A stretch of 64,000 bases of DNA, taken from NCBI RefSeq assembly GCF_037991315.1, contig NZ_CP150300.1, forward strand, positions 4,650,001 through 4,714,000, read 5' to 3'. The translations under genes were made by a program, and so were the position numbers. This DNA comes from Paenibacillus sp. FSL H8-0079. Its GTDB lineage: Bacteria; Bacillota; Bacilli; Paenibacillales; Paenibacillaceae. This document shows, piece by piece, positions 9,339-18,083 of this stretch. A model generated the notes under the pieces. The model searched no databases. It was not told the origin of the DNA and saw only the letters and a program-made list of their open reading frames with translations. Every line of letters begins with the position of its first letter. The first letter of the stretch is position 1.

Positions 9339-10340
9339 TTAGTGTGTATAGGCGGCTACGTTATCCGGATTCACTGCATCATGGAGTGCGGCGTTAAGTC
9401 CTGTAGCGATAACATTGGCAATTCCCTCAATAAACTCATCAATTTCTTTGGGAGTAACAATGAGGTCATGACCCAGTGGCTCCAGTACCTCTTTCACCAG
9501 ACTCAAGCGATCTTGCTCACCGATGTCGTCCAGCATGCCCATGATCTGTTTCGTCTGATCCGTTTCCTGGCGGAAGTGTGAGCGCATCATCTCAATGACA
9601 TTGTTCACAATGGTAGACGCATAACATACGGTTGGTACTCCGATGGCAATGCAGGGAACCCCCAATATTTCACGGGTCAAACCACGCCGTTTGTTCCCAA
9701 TGCCGGAACCAGGATGGATACCAATATCCGCGACCTGAATCGTTGTATTTACACGTTCCAAGGACCGGGAGGCCAGCGCATCAATCGCAATAATGGCATC
9801 CGGCTTGGTCCGGTCTACAATCCCCTGTACGATGTCACTGGATTCAATGCCCGTTGTACCTAAAACCCCTGGAGCAATCGCACTGACTTCCCGATACCCT
9901 GGCGCAACCTGATCTGGCACCAATTCGAAATACTGACGGGTCACCATCAGATTTTCCACAACAAGTGGACCGAGTGAATCCGGGGTGACATTTAAGTTAC
10001 CCAAGCCAACAATCAAGACCTTGGATGTTTTGTTGATCCCAGCCTTAATCATAAAATTTTCCATCTCACGTGTGAACTCGGCGGCAACACGCTCCTGTAA
10101 CTCCGTATCACCATTCCGTAGTGACGGCACCTCCAAAGTGACATAGTGGCCCTTCACTCGACCAATGGCTTTGGCCGCTTCATCATTAAGTACATCAATA
10201 CGTGTGATTGTAATACCCTCTTTTTTCTCCACATCTTCCCGTAGTCCGGGAATGGTCTGTTTCTGTCCACCTTGTGCCATTTCCTTGGAGTCGATTGCCA
10301 AATCGGTACGAACTGTATAGTTTTGCAAATCCAGTGTCAT
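9339..10340 (-). CDS. gpr: Germination protease GPR (spore protease, family A25)
   Basis: GPR degrades small acid-soluble spore proteins at germination, made as a zymogen in the forespore. The protein is 333 residues and starts MTLDLQNYTVRTDLAID, which includes the propeptide region cleaved on activation. The A25 family pattern (VGLGN, ALASRSLERVNTT, GIHPGSGIGN) is clear. The start at 10340 has GGGAGG 9 nt upstream; the longer frame from 10436 adds an unlikely Cys-rich leader. It lies divergent from rpsT. Confidence 0.95.
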   Translation of the reverse strand: MTLDLQNYTVRTDLAIDSKEMAQGGQKQTIPGLREDVEKKEGITITRIDVLNDEAAKAIGRVKGHYVTLEVPSLRNGDTELQERVAAEFTREMENFMIKAGINKTSKVLIVGLGNLNVTPDSLGPLVVENLMVTRQYFELVPDQVAPGYREVSAIAPGVLGTTGIESSDIVQGIVDRTKPDAIIAIDALASRSLERVNTTIQVADIGIHPGSGIGNKRRGLTREILGVPCIAIGVPTVCYASTIVNNVIEMMRSHFRQETDQTKQIMGMLDDIGEQDRLSLVKEVLEPLGHDLIVTPKEIDEFIEGIANVIATGLNAALHDAVNPDNVAAYTH

Positions 10341-10430
10341 TCTGTCCCTGCCTCCCTTACCGCATTTGAGCATATTGTGTGGGAAAAAGAGTTTCTTTAT
10401 GCAGCATGTCGAACATCGAAGGAATATCTG

Positions 10431-10459
10431 TTGCATTTTACATGCTAGCGTGATAGAAT
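10431..10459 (+). promoter_or_regulatory. SigA promoter of rpsT with extended -10
   Basis: TTGCAT and TAGAAT are separated by 17 bases, and TGA directly before TAGAAT gives an extended -10. It lies 56 bp before the rpsT start codon. Confidence 0.65.
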
Positions 10460-10515
10460 ATTTTAAGTTGTGAAACGTTTGTATTCATGCAAATGCCTTA
10501 CAGGAGGTGAATGTA

Positions 10516-10788
10516 ATGCCAAACATCAAATCCGCTGTTAAACGCGTAAAAACGAGCGACAAGCGCCGCGCACTCAACGCTTCCCAGAAGTCTGCACTCC
10601 GTACAGCTGTTAAAGCTGCTGATGCTGCTCTGGTAAGTAACGAAGTTGATACTGCAAAATCTGCGATTCAAGCTGCTTCCAAAAAGCTGGACAAGGCTGT
10701 AACTAAAGGTCTGGTTCATAAAAATGCTGCAGCACGCAAAAAGTCTCGCTTGGCGAAAAAACTGAACGCTCTTTCCGCACAAGCGTAA
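10516..10788 (+). CDS. rpsT: 30S ribosomal protein S20
   Basis: S20 binds 16S rRNA in the small subunit body. It is 90 residues, highly basic, starting [18 protein letters not shown] as in other Firmicutes. AGGAGGTGA lies 5 nt before the ATG at 10516; the GTG at 10507 lies inside that site and is rejected. A single-gene unit with its own promoter and terminator, convergent with holA. Confidence 0.97.
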   Translation: MPNIKSAVKRVKTSDKRRALNASQKSALRTAVKAADAALVSNEVDTAKSAIQAASKKLDKAVTKGLVHKNAAARKKSRLAKKLNALSAQA

Positions 10789-10815
10789 GAAGCGTTACTT
10801 ATACGATCCAATGGA

Positions 10816-10850
10816 AAAATCCTGAACAGCATAGGCTTTCAGGATTTTTT
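10816..10850 (+). terminator. Terminator of rpsT
   Basis: AAAATCCTGAA and TTCAGGATTTT form an 11-bp stem followed by a T-run, 28 bases after the rpsT stop. Confidence 0.85.
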
Positions 10851-10883
10851 AGTATCTGATTCGATAAGTATAAGACACAGACA

Positions 10884-10940
10884 AAAGCGACCTTTATTCC
10901 GATGATCTAACCATCATGGAGCAAAGGTCGCTTTGTTTTT
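10884..10940. terminator. Bidirectional terminator between rpsT and holA
   Basis: AAAGCGACCTTT and AAAGGTCGCTTT form a 12-bp perfect stem, with GTTTTTTAT on the plus side and TTTTGT on the minus side. It can serve holA on the minus strand and back up the rpsT terminator. Confidence 0.75.
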
Positions 10941-10976
10941 TATCATACTATTATTCTATCAGGTTTACGTGTTCAT

Positions 10977-11993
10977 TCACGCACCAAGTCTTAATAAGAA
11001 CAGCTCCAGACCAAGCACTTTATCCACCGCTCCTGTTTTCATCTGGTAATCCAGTTCACTGAGGTGACTCAATATCGTTCTCAGACGTTCCGCCTGAAAT
11101 TTACGGGCTTGTTCCCCCGCAATCTTAACGGCATATGGATGCAGACCAAGCTGACTGGCGATCTGCTGCTGGGAGTAACTTTGTTGGCCCAACTCTTTCA
11201 CCTGGATCATGATCCGAAACTGACGTGCAATTAAAGCCGCAATTTTAATTGGTTCTTCGCGCTGCTTCAGCAACTCATAGAAAAGAGCCAACGCTTTTTC
11301 CAGTCGCAAATTGGCGAGTTCTTCCACCAGTGAAAATACATTCTGCTCTGTACTGCGGGCAACCAGCGACTCGATATCAGCACGCTTGATTGTTCCCCCA
11401 TTACCCGCAAACAAACATAACTTGTCTACTTCAGCAGATAACGTCTGCAGACCTGTTCCCGCGTAACTGATCAATGTGTCCGCCGCTCCTGTCTCAAAAG
11501 AGACATCCCGCTGCTTCGCCAGTTTCACAATCCAATTCAACAGTTCATCTCCACTCAGTGGAGCAAAAGCAAGAACTACCGCCTGTTTCTTGACAGCCTT
11601 CACCAGTTTCTTCCGCTCATCCAGCTTATCCCCTTGGGCCAGGAAAACAATTGTACTGTAATCTGCCGGATTTTCCATATATGTAAGCAGACGATCAACC
11701 TGGTGTTCAATCTTGGATTCTTTACCTGCGGTAAATAGACTTGCATCCCTTACAATAATCAATTTGCGGGGTACCAGAAATGGTACGGTCTCTGCTTCTT
11801 CAATAACGACCTCCACAGCCGTTTCAGACAAATCATATGGAATAATCGCAAAATCACGATGTTCTTCTTCAATCACCTGTTCTTTTAACATATCCGTAAA
11901 TTGCTGTATCTGATACTTTTCCGTTCCATACAGCACATAGATCGGAGCCGGTTCTCCACTACGTATTGCCTTTGTTGCACTTTTTACATCCAT
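10977..11993 (-). CDS. holA: DNA polymerase III delta subunit
   Basis: The clamp-loader delta subunit, which opens the beta sliding clamp. The protein is 338 residues with the HolA N-terminal AAA+-like domain (PIYVLYGTEKYQIQQFTDML), a central region without a functional Walker site, and the C-terminal collar domain (LELFLLRLGA end). Starts at ATG 11993. In B. subtilis holA lies between comEC and rpsT, as here apart from inserted genes at 12-18 kb. Confidence 0.94.
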   Translation of the reverse strand: MDVKSATKAIRSGEPAPIYVLYGTEKYQIQQFTDMLKEQVIEEEHRDFAIIPYDLSETAVEVVIEEAETVPFLVPRKLIIVRDASLFTAGKESKIEHQVDRLLTYMENPADYSTIVFLAQGDKLDERKKLVKAVKKQAVVLAFAPLSGDELLNWIVKLAKQRDVSFETGAADTLISYAGTGLQTLSAEVDKLCLFAGNGGTIKRADIESLVARSTEQNVFSLVEELANLRLEKALALFYELLKQREEPIKIAALIARQFRIMIQVKELGQQSYSQQQIASQLGLHPYAVKIAGEQARKFQAERLRTILSHLSELDYQMKTGAVDKVLGLELFLLRLGA

Positions 11994-12040
11994 TCACGGT
12001 GCCTCCTTATCCCTCTTATCCTACCAGAAAAAGCGCAAGA

Positions 12041-12080
12041 CAACAAAGGGACCTTACATCCAGTTGTGGATGAAGGTCCC
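12041..12080 (-). terminator. Terminator of the ECF sigma/anti-sigma operon
   Basis: GGGACCTT-A-CATCCA and TGGATG-A-AGGTCCC form a long stem with one A.A mismatch and a 4-base loop. On the minus strand the stem is followed by TTTGTTGTCTT. Confidence 0.6.
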
Positions 12081-12249
12081 CTGTCCTACATCTATATAAA
12101 CGCAGACACCAGCAGTTCTAGAAAAAGCTGGTGCGCGGTCATACGACGTCAGTTGTTTGAACTGAGATAGGACGTTTTGTTACTTCCAATATATGCTTGT
12201 CATACTGAAAATGTTCTTTCGTTTAGAGGCGTTGAATCCCCAATTCCAC

Positions 12250-13536
12250 TTATTTCGCAGAAGCTCCACCTGAAACAGAAGGTACGTTAAACGAGTTCTT
12301 CGCCGTTGTTCCGTCCTTGTCCGTTTCGTAGTTAAATAGGGTACCATCTTTCGACCAACTTGCTGACTTCAGCGTTCCCTCTATATTGCGCTGCTCAACC
12401 AGATTCAGAACATCCGGTTCATTGGCAGGTTTGGAGTATATGCTGATTTGATCACCAAGAAGCATAACTACATAGGAGCCGTCAGGTGATTTCCATTCTT
12501 TTGGCGCTGCCGTTGTAGCCATTCCTTGATCTGGTCCTGCAAATCCTTTGTTTCCTCCAGAGGTGTCCGCACCTGTACCTGAATCAGGAACAGCATCGCC
12601 TTCTACCGGTGCATCTTCATTTGTATTCGGTGTGATGGTCTGAGAAGTGAAGGATTTCTCATCTGCGTTGCCCGGTTCATTTGCTCCATCCTCTTCTCCA
12701 TCTGCAGAAGATGTAGGAGCAGTTCCTGATTCTTGATTTCTCTGCTCAGCGTCTTGGTTCTGAACCTCACTCTTCTGACTATCGGTCGAAGGAGAACTGG
12801 ACGAATGATCCTGAGTTCCTTTATTCGGAGCAGGCGTTGATTCAGTAGCCGGTTGTTGAGGTGTCGGATCTGTCTGAACTTCAGGCTCCTGCACCTGATC
12901 TCCACCATCCTCTTCAGGCATGGTTTCTGATCCCGGGTTATCCCCTTCCGTTGAGGAAGCATTAGATTCACTCACAAATACATCGTTGCTGCTTGGTTGG
13001 GATGAAGTTGAAGGATCATAATTCTCAATATTCTTACTCAAGGCATTCTGATCCACATTGCCGCTCTCTTGAGTAGCTCCAGAGCTCAGCATCATGGAAT
13101 CGGCATTCTCAATCTGTTCAGGCTCATATCCCCAGATGGCAAATCCCAATACAACTGCAGCAGCCGCTGCCCCCATGGACATTCGTCCTGCCATCGAGTT
13201 AAGCCATTTTTGTTTTTGCTTCGTTTTCCGCTCACTTGAACGTTGTAAATTCTCAAATGCAGCGGGGACAGGATTCATTTCCTGTATGGTGCTACTTTGC
13301 TCCCTACGCGCTTCGTCTATAGCATCAAGCTGTGGCATAATCGCATCAACCAGACTAAACTTCGGGCTTACTTGCGGTAATTCTTCCAGTTCTCTGGAAA
13401 GAGCTCTGAGTAAACTAAAATTCTCGGCGCACTCCGGACACTTGGCCACATGCTGTAGCATCTGCGCGGTTTCCGCTTCGCCCAGATCATGATCCAGATA
13501 GCGGTGCATCCATTCCACCACCTCTTCGCATTTCAT
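12250..13536 (-). CDS. Transmembrane anti-sigma factor with zinc-finger (ZAS) domain
   Basis: A 428-residue one-pass membrane protein. The N-terminus holds an anti-sigma zinc motif H29-x3-C33-x2-C36 with C3, expected to bind the partner ECF factor. A TM segment lies at about residues 112-131 (GAAAAAVVLGFAIWGY). It is followed by about 190 residues of Ser/Thr/Glu/Pro/Gln-rich low-complexity sequence outside the membrane, ending in a compact domain (DGSYVVMLLGDQISIYS) that resembles a small beta-propeller-like sensor. It overlaps the sigma gene by 4 bp (ATGA), so the two are translationally coupled. The sensed signal is unknown. Confidence 0.85.
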   Translation of the reverse strand: MKCEEVVEWMHRYLDHDLGEAETAQMLQHVAKCPECAENFSLLRALSRELEELPQVSPKFSLVDAIMPQLDAIDEARREQSSTIQEMNPVPAAFENLQRSSERKTKQKQKWLNSMAGRMSMGAAAAAVVLGFAIWGYEPEQIENADSMMLSSGATQESGNVDQNALSKNIENYDPSTSSQPSSNDVFVSESNASSTEGDNPGSETMPEEDGGDQVQEPEVQTDPTPQQPATESTPAPNKGTQDHSSSSPSTDSQKSEVQNQDAEQRNQESGTAPTSSADGEEDGANEPGNADEKSFTSQTITPNTNEDAPVEGDAVPDSGTGADTSGGNKGFAGPDQGMATTAAPKEWKSPDGSYVVMLLGDQISIYSKPANEPDVLNLVEQRNIEGTLKSASWSKDGTLFNYETDKDGTTAKNSFNVPSVSGGASAK

Positions 13537-14081
13537 CCTGTCACACCACCTTTCTGATATTCCTGTAGTAGATTCTGTAATTGCTGTCTGGCTCTAAATA
13601 AATAAGATTTCACCGTATTCAACGGAAGATCGAGACAATCCGCAATTTCATTGTAGGATAAGTCCTGCAAATATCTTAGAACAATAACGGTACGATGATG
13701 CTCGGGAAGCTTGTTGATCGCATCCTGAATGTCTTGGGCCACGTATGTAGACATGACCTCGTACTCCACATCCTGATTATCCTGAAAAACCATATCATGT
13801 TCGTCAATGGAGACGGACGGCTTGGTTCTTCTGAATTTATCAATACAGATGTTCGTGACGATGCGTTGTACCCATGTTTTGAATTGGGCCTTTTCTTCGT
13901 ATGAATTGATTTTGGTGTAAATTCGGATCAACGCTTCCTGAGCAGCATCCAAAGCGTCCTGTTCATTATTTAGAATGTAATATGCGGTCCGATAGACGTG
14001 TTGTTCAATCTCCCGCAATAGGGTAATTAGAGCGTCGCGATCGCCCGATTGAGCGGCTCTGATGAGTTCCGGCTCTACCAC
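13533..14081 (-). CDS. ECF-family RNA polymerase sigma factor
   Basis: A 182-residue extracytoplasmic-function sigma factor with only regions 2 (about residues 8-85, with the -10 recognition segment FKTWVQRIVTNICIDKFRR) and 4 (about 122-172, LPEHHRTVIVLRYLQDLSYNEIAD, helix-turn-helix LPLNTVKSYLFRARQ). The start is GTG at 14081 with GAGGGGGAT about 7 nt upstream. It is paired with the zinc-finger anti-sigma gene and preceded by an ECF-type promoter, so it probably activates its own operon. It resembles SigW-type factors, but I give no gene name. Confidence 0.93.
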   Translation of the reverse strand: MVEPELIRAAQSGDRDALITLLREIEQHVYRTAYYILNNEQDALDAAQEALIRIYTKINSYEEKAQFKTWVQRIVTNICIDKFRRTKPSVSIDEHDMVFQDNQDVEYEVMSTYVAQDIQDAINKLPEHHRTVIVLRYLQDLSYNEIADCLDLPLNTVKSYLFRARQQLQNLLQEYQKGGVTG

Positions 14082-14109
14082 AAAGGATCCCCCTCTCCCT
14101 GCAACCTTA

Positions 14110-14138
14110 CAGACGTGATCATCAATAAAATTGTTGCA
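14110..14138 (-). promoter_or_regulatory. ECF-type autoregulatory promoter
   Basis: On the minus strand TGCAAC (14138-14133) is followed after 17 bases by CGTCTG (14115-14110), matching the AAC/CGT pattern of ECF promoters. It lies 28 bp before the sigma GTG. The rest of the 350-bp gap (14082-14431) is AT-rich, and I see nothing else in it. Confidence 0.6.
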
Positions 14139-14431
14139 AAGTTAAGTATTTTTTTAATTTGCCATAACAAAATAACGGCGTATGTATTAGGGCCGCTGAA
14201 ATCTTCTCTTAGAATAACAGAAATCGCATAACGAGTCACCAAACGAGTCTAAAAGGATTCCATTACTTACACGACTCAATTCAAATGCAATGGCATACAT
14301 TATAGCTAACCACTTTTTTGGTCCTTAAAATAAAAAAAGTCGAAATTTGTCCAAATTTAAGCTATTTTTAATGCAATTTTCATGAAAATAGTGTATTGTA
14401 AATTTACATTCATAAACACGAGGTGATGAGC

Positions 14432-14734
14432 ATGCCAGCTCTTGCGAAAATTCAAGCTTTAAAAGAACAAATGCCCAAAGAATACCAAAGTATTTCCCAT
14501 TTTGTGGAACATGCATTGGAGTCCATTGATACTCTGGTCGAGGAACATCGGAAGTACGTAGCTGCACAGGCATTATACGGCGATAAAATCGTTGGATCGG
14601 AAGAACGCTTGTACAGAGAAACCGTACTTGATGTTAGAGCACAGTTGTTGATGACTCTCGAGAAAACGGTAGAAGATCTGTTGCACAAAGGCGACAAACA
14701 CTGGAACAAACACTTTAAGGACGGCGTGGAGTAG
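14432..14734 (+). CDS. Hypothetical protein, 100 aa
   Basis: I do not recognise the family. The product is 100 residues, soluble, rich in Glu/Lys/His/Leu and predicted to be mostly helical; it starts MPALAKIQALKEQMPKEYQ. AGGTGA lies about 5 nt before the ATG at 14432; the upstream ATG at 14426 overlaps that site. It is a single-gene unit with a clear terminator, diverging from the ECF operon. Confidence 0.75.
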   Translation: MPALAKIQALKEQMPKEYQSISHFVEHALESIDTLVEEHRKYVAAQALYGDKIVGSEERLYRETVLDVRAQLLMTLEKTVEDLLHKGDKHWNKHFKDGVE

Positions 14735-14766
14735 TACTTATATTTCTTCCACAGTTTGAAAAAATG

Positions 14767-14820
14767 GCCCGTTTTCCGATATTCTCCCTCGTGGAGTGTA
14801 ACGGAAAGCGGGCTTTTTTT
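14767..14820 (+). terminator. Terminator after the 100-aa gene
   Basis: GCCCG-TT-TTCCG and CGGAA-AG-CGGGC form an interrupted stem followed by seven T. Confidence 0.8.
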
Positions 14821-14870
14821 GTGCTGTGCTGTAATTTGCAATCAGTTGAAGTGATTAATTAGTATATTCA

Positions 14871-16895
14871 TCAGTAAATCGCCATCAGTTTGCCATTGAG
14901 AAACCCTAAAGCTCTTATGCCTGCGGAGCTGGCATACACCCAAACCTCGATTTTGCCTTTTGAACTCGTTTCATACGTAATGCTCGATGGATCTCCCCAT
15001 GCAAGGTGCACCTGAGTTATGTTCATTCCTAAAGCTACTTCTCCAGCAATGATTTTATTCCAAGTGGACTTGGACCAATTGTATTTCTTATACGGATCAG
15101 AAGAGAAGAATTGGTTGGAATCGGCAAGCATCTCCGTCACACTGGAAGGTGCACCTCCTGCGTAAGCAGAAACGGTTTTTCCTTTTGCATTACGGAAGAT
15201 AATAGAGTAACTTCGATCACCGTATTTAATCTTCTCAATTTTGATATCTAATATGGTCACTTTACTGAAACGTTGCCCTAAACTCGTATCACTGTTGATC
15301 CAGTAGGACTTGCCAATGAAGCGAGCAAGATTCCCCAGCTCTTTTTTCTTGATCAGTGCAAGTGTATCCTTCGATTCCACCAGAATAGAAGAATTTCCAA
15401 CCAGTACCTTGGCCTGCTTTAGCTCAGCATCCCATCGAACCTGAATACCCGCAGCCTGTCTTAACAAGTCCGCAGGAAATACAGTTTGTCCTCCAATGGT
15501 TTGTACTTTCCCTTTCAACTTCAACTCTTTGTTGTTTAATCGCGCAACAGCACTCCCTTTTTTCAAAGTAATACTGTCATCTCCAAATTGAATTTCAAAA
15601 GATGAGCCTTTGACATCAATTTTGGCTCCCAAAGTTTTGAACACAGACTGTACTGGCAAGTATACATTTCCATCCAACAAAGTGGCGCCTGTTAACTTTT
15701 GCTGTGAATCCACGTTCAGTTGAAGACTTGAAGCCAAATCTCCTATCTTCAGTGCCACTTTGGTTGTTCCCATGCCCGTAACCTTCAGTTTGCCTCCTGC
15801 CTGAATCTGTGCAACTTGCGGTTGCTCCACTATAAGTTCTTCAGGCAATGGCGCACGTTTGTTCTTGAAACCATTACTATAATTCTCCTGAACGGTAAGG
15901 GTAATCGTATCCCCAATATTAGCTTCCTTGGAAGATGCCGTAAGTGTCACTTGATTTAAGGCGGGAGCTGATAGAGGAGTTAACTTTCCATTATCATATG
16001 TAGCCCATGATCCATCTTGTAACTGTGCATATAGCTCATCCAGATTAGGCGCATACACCATCCGCGATACGTTACTTAAACCCGGCAGTTGCTCGCCCTT
16101 ATATTTGGCAGTTCGATCGTAGCTCCAGACGGTTCCATCCTGTTTCACCGTGAGCAGCTTATGCGTCCCACCCCACCAAATCAAAGATTGCACATTATTC
16201 GCAACCGTGATGTAGTCATCCTCATACAGCATACTTACAATCACTACCGAGCCATCATTTTTCAGCACTGCTGCGTAAACACCATTCGTTGCAATCGCTA
16301 TACCATCAGGTACATTTCCTGCTCTACGTATTTTGTTGTATTTGTCATAATATATATCTCCTGATGAAGATAATGCGCTATAAGAAGAATCGCTTCCAGT
16401 ACTACTCCAATAAGAATCCGCATCGATAATCGATTCCAAAACCTTAGCCTGATCATCAAAATTATAAAGGTTCCCATCCTGAAGCTGAATCCATCCATGG
16501 CCATATACCTTAATCACACCATTGAATTGTTTCGTTACTGGTATATGTGCATTGTTCTTATCCCACCGAATGACTTGGCCATCGGCAGTCCAACCATAGA
16601 TGGAATGGTCGTCTGATTTTGAAATACCGATCAGTTTTCGATTTTGTGTCCATACTCCACTTACGGTCCCTTTAGACCAAAGTGTACCATCATCGAGTAA
16701 ATAATCATTCCGGTCAAGAACTGAAATGATGGAGCTACCCGATCCAGATGATGCCTAAGCGGAGGACTGTCCTGCGATCAAACCGATAACTAAAAGTCCA
16801 ATGCATAGAGCTATCGCCTTTCTAATCCATTTCACTCTAAACTTCTGAGTTGCATTACTGTTACTTTTACTTTGTGCCATTTCTACAAGTTCCAT
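14871..16895 (-). pseudogene. Secreted RCC1-like/copper-amine-oxidase-N-domain protein, broken by an in-frame TAG
   Basis: Read through, the frame encodes about 674 residues. It starts at ATG 16895 with GAGGGG 9 nt upstream. Residues 1-46 form a typical signal peptide (basic RVKWIRKAIA, hydrophobic core, then GQSSA). The next codon, at 16755-16757, is TAG, and the frame then stays open for 627 codons. The mature part starts with RCC1-like propeller repeats (DGTLWSKGTVSG, DGQVIRWDK, DGTVWSYDR), then a stalk with two copper-amine-oxidase N-like units (DGNVYLPVQSVFKTLGA, QTVFPADLLRQAAGIQVRWD), and a C-terminal SmpA-like segment (WGDPSSITYE). An internal GTG at 16517 could start a non-secreted fragment. 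Either a recent nonsense mutation (CAG to TAG would suffice) or a sequencing error. Confidence 0.8.
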
Positions 16896-17175
16896 TTTCT
16901 TGATCCCCTCATTATTATGTATAGTGCTACGATCACTAGGTATTTCTAGCCCTTCTTCAAGGTGGGCCTAACTAACACTCAGTAAAAATAACCATAATCC
17001 TGCAACAAAAATCACATAACATTAATCAAATCCGTAACTAAAAACATATTTTTACATATATATAATAAACCAAAAACAAATGATTGCATTTAATAATCTA
17101 AAATAGAAAACATATTACAAACGAAATAGAACGTGCAACCTTAACAAAACTATAAATGGATATGCGGGAGACTAA

Positions 17176-17355
17176 ATGAATCTAAAAATATTTTTCAAAT
17201 ACTTCCTGGGATTCTTTCTACTCAGTAGTGCTTTATTCATTGCATTTAATATGATAATAGGTCATAAAAGTTGGGATCAAATTGATCACATACTCAATTT
17301 ATTCAGCGCAACTATAATTAGCTTGCCGATTAGTATCTCAAAAGCAAGAGAGTAA
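17176..17355 (+). CDS. Small hydrophobic membrane protein, 59 aa
   Basis: An unrecognised 59-residue ORF. GGGAG lies 5 nt before the ATG. Residues 4-30 (IFFKYFLGFFLLSSALFIAF) form a strong membrane segment, and a second weaker hydrophobic stretch lies near the C-terminus (ISLPISISKARE end). A good terminator follows at 17447. The 280-bp gap before it (16896-17175) is AT-rich with nothing else recognisable. Confidence 0.55.
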   Translation: MNLKIFFKYFLGFFLLSSALFIAFNMIIGHKSWDQIDHILNLFSATIISLPISISKARE

Positions 17356-17446
17356 TTCCTTCCTAGTCACCTTCCCTAAGAGACAGCCGAAGTATCCTGA
17401 CAGCGCATAACGATTGGAATATGTTATTATCATGCAATTCAAGAAG

Positions 17447-17476
17447 AAGTCGTTCGCAGCGGAACGACTTTTTTTC
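17447..17476 (+). terminator. Terminator after the 59-aa ORF
   Basis: AAGTCGTTC and GAACGACTT form a perfect 9-bp stem with a 6-base loop, followed by a T-run. Confidence 0.85.
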
Positions 17477-17615
17477 TGTTATCGGTCAAACAAGTACTTA
17501 CCCGATCAATGTCCCTCACTAATTATTTCTCAGTCTGTGTATGCTAAAATATAGTAGTTACCTTAGCCTATCTGTTGTTAAATATAATTATTCAAGATGG
17601 AGGTTAATGCTCATA

Positions 17616-18068
17616 ATGACAAAAAACCATAGAATCATTAGGCCACGTGGAAAAATACTTGCAGCTGTATTAACTGCAGTGTTCATTTCACTTGCAATGG
17701 GGATATATCACTATGTCCCTATAGATGAAAGATTAGAAAATACTTACTATTATTCATTCGGGTATAAATTTGCGGTTGGATTATTGATTAACCTTGCTAT
17801 TTTACTTTTCTTACTTACGCCCCTTTCTATATTGGTGGATGGATTACTTTTATACAGAAAAAAAGATAATACGTATATGAGATTGCTCGTTGCTATTGCC
17901 GCATATGGTCTATTAGGCTTCATAGGTGGGATCATCTACTCGATATTTACACGTAACTTCAATACTTTTTCTGCTCAAACTATCCACATTGTTGTATGTT
18001 CTCTTGTCTTTTTAACCTTCCAGTTGGTATTAAATCGGAGTTTTCTTCACTCATCTTCACACCGATAA
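17616..18068 (+). CDS. Hypothetical multi-pass membrane protein
   Basis: About 150 residues with four predicted membrane segments (ILAAVLTAVFISLAMGIY; FAVGLLINLAILLFLLTPL; LLVAIAAYGLLGFIGGIIYSI; IHIVVCSLVFLTFQLVL) and a basic N-terminus. No family is recognised. GGAGG at 17599-17603 lies 3 nt before an ATG at 17607 and 12 nt before the ATG at 17616; neither spacing is ideal, so the start is uncertain by three codons. It converges on comEC with a 15-bp gap. Confidence 0.65.
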   Translation: MTKNHRIIRPRGKILAAVLTAVFISLAMGIYHYVPIDERLENTYYYSFGYKFAVGLLINLAILLFLLTPLSILVDGLLLYRKKDNTYMRLLVAIAAYGLLGFIGGIIYSIFTRNFNTFSAQTIHIVVCSLVFLTFQLVLNRSFLHSSSHR

Positions 18069-18083
18069 ATAGATTGCCTGCCG

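Noticed and set aside
12107..12133. Inverted repeat CACCAGC...GCTGGTG after the anti-sigma gene
   Set aside because: It lacks a T-run; the better terminator lies at 12041-12080.
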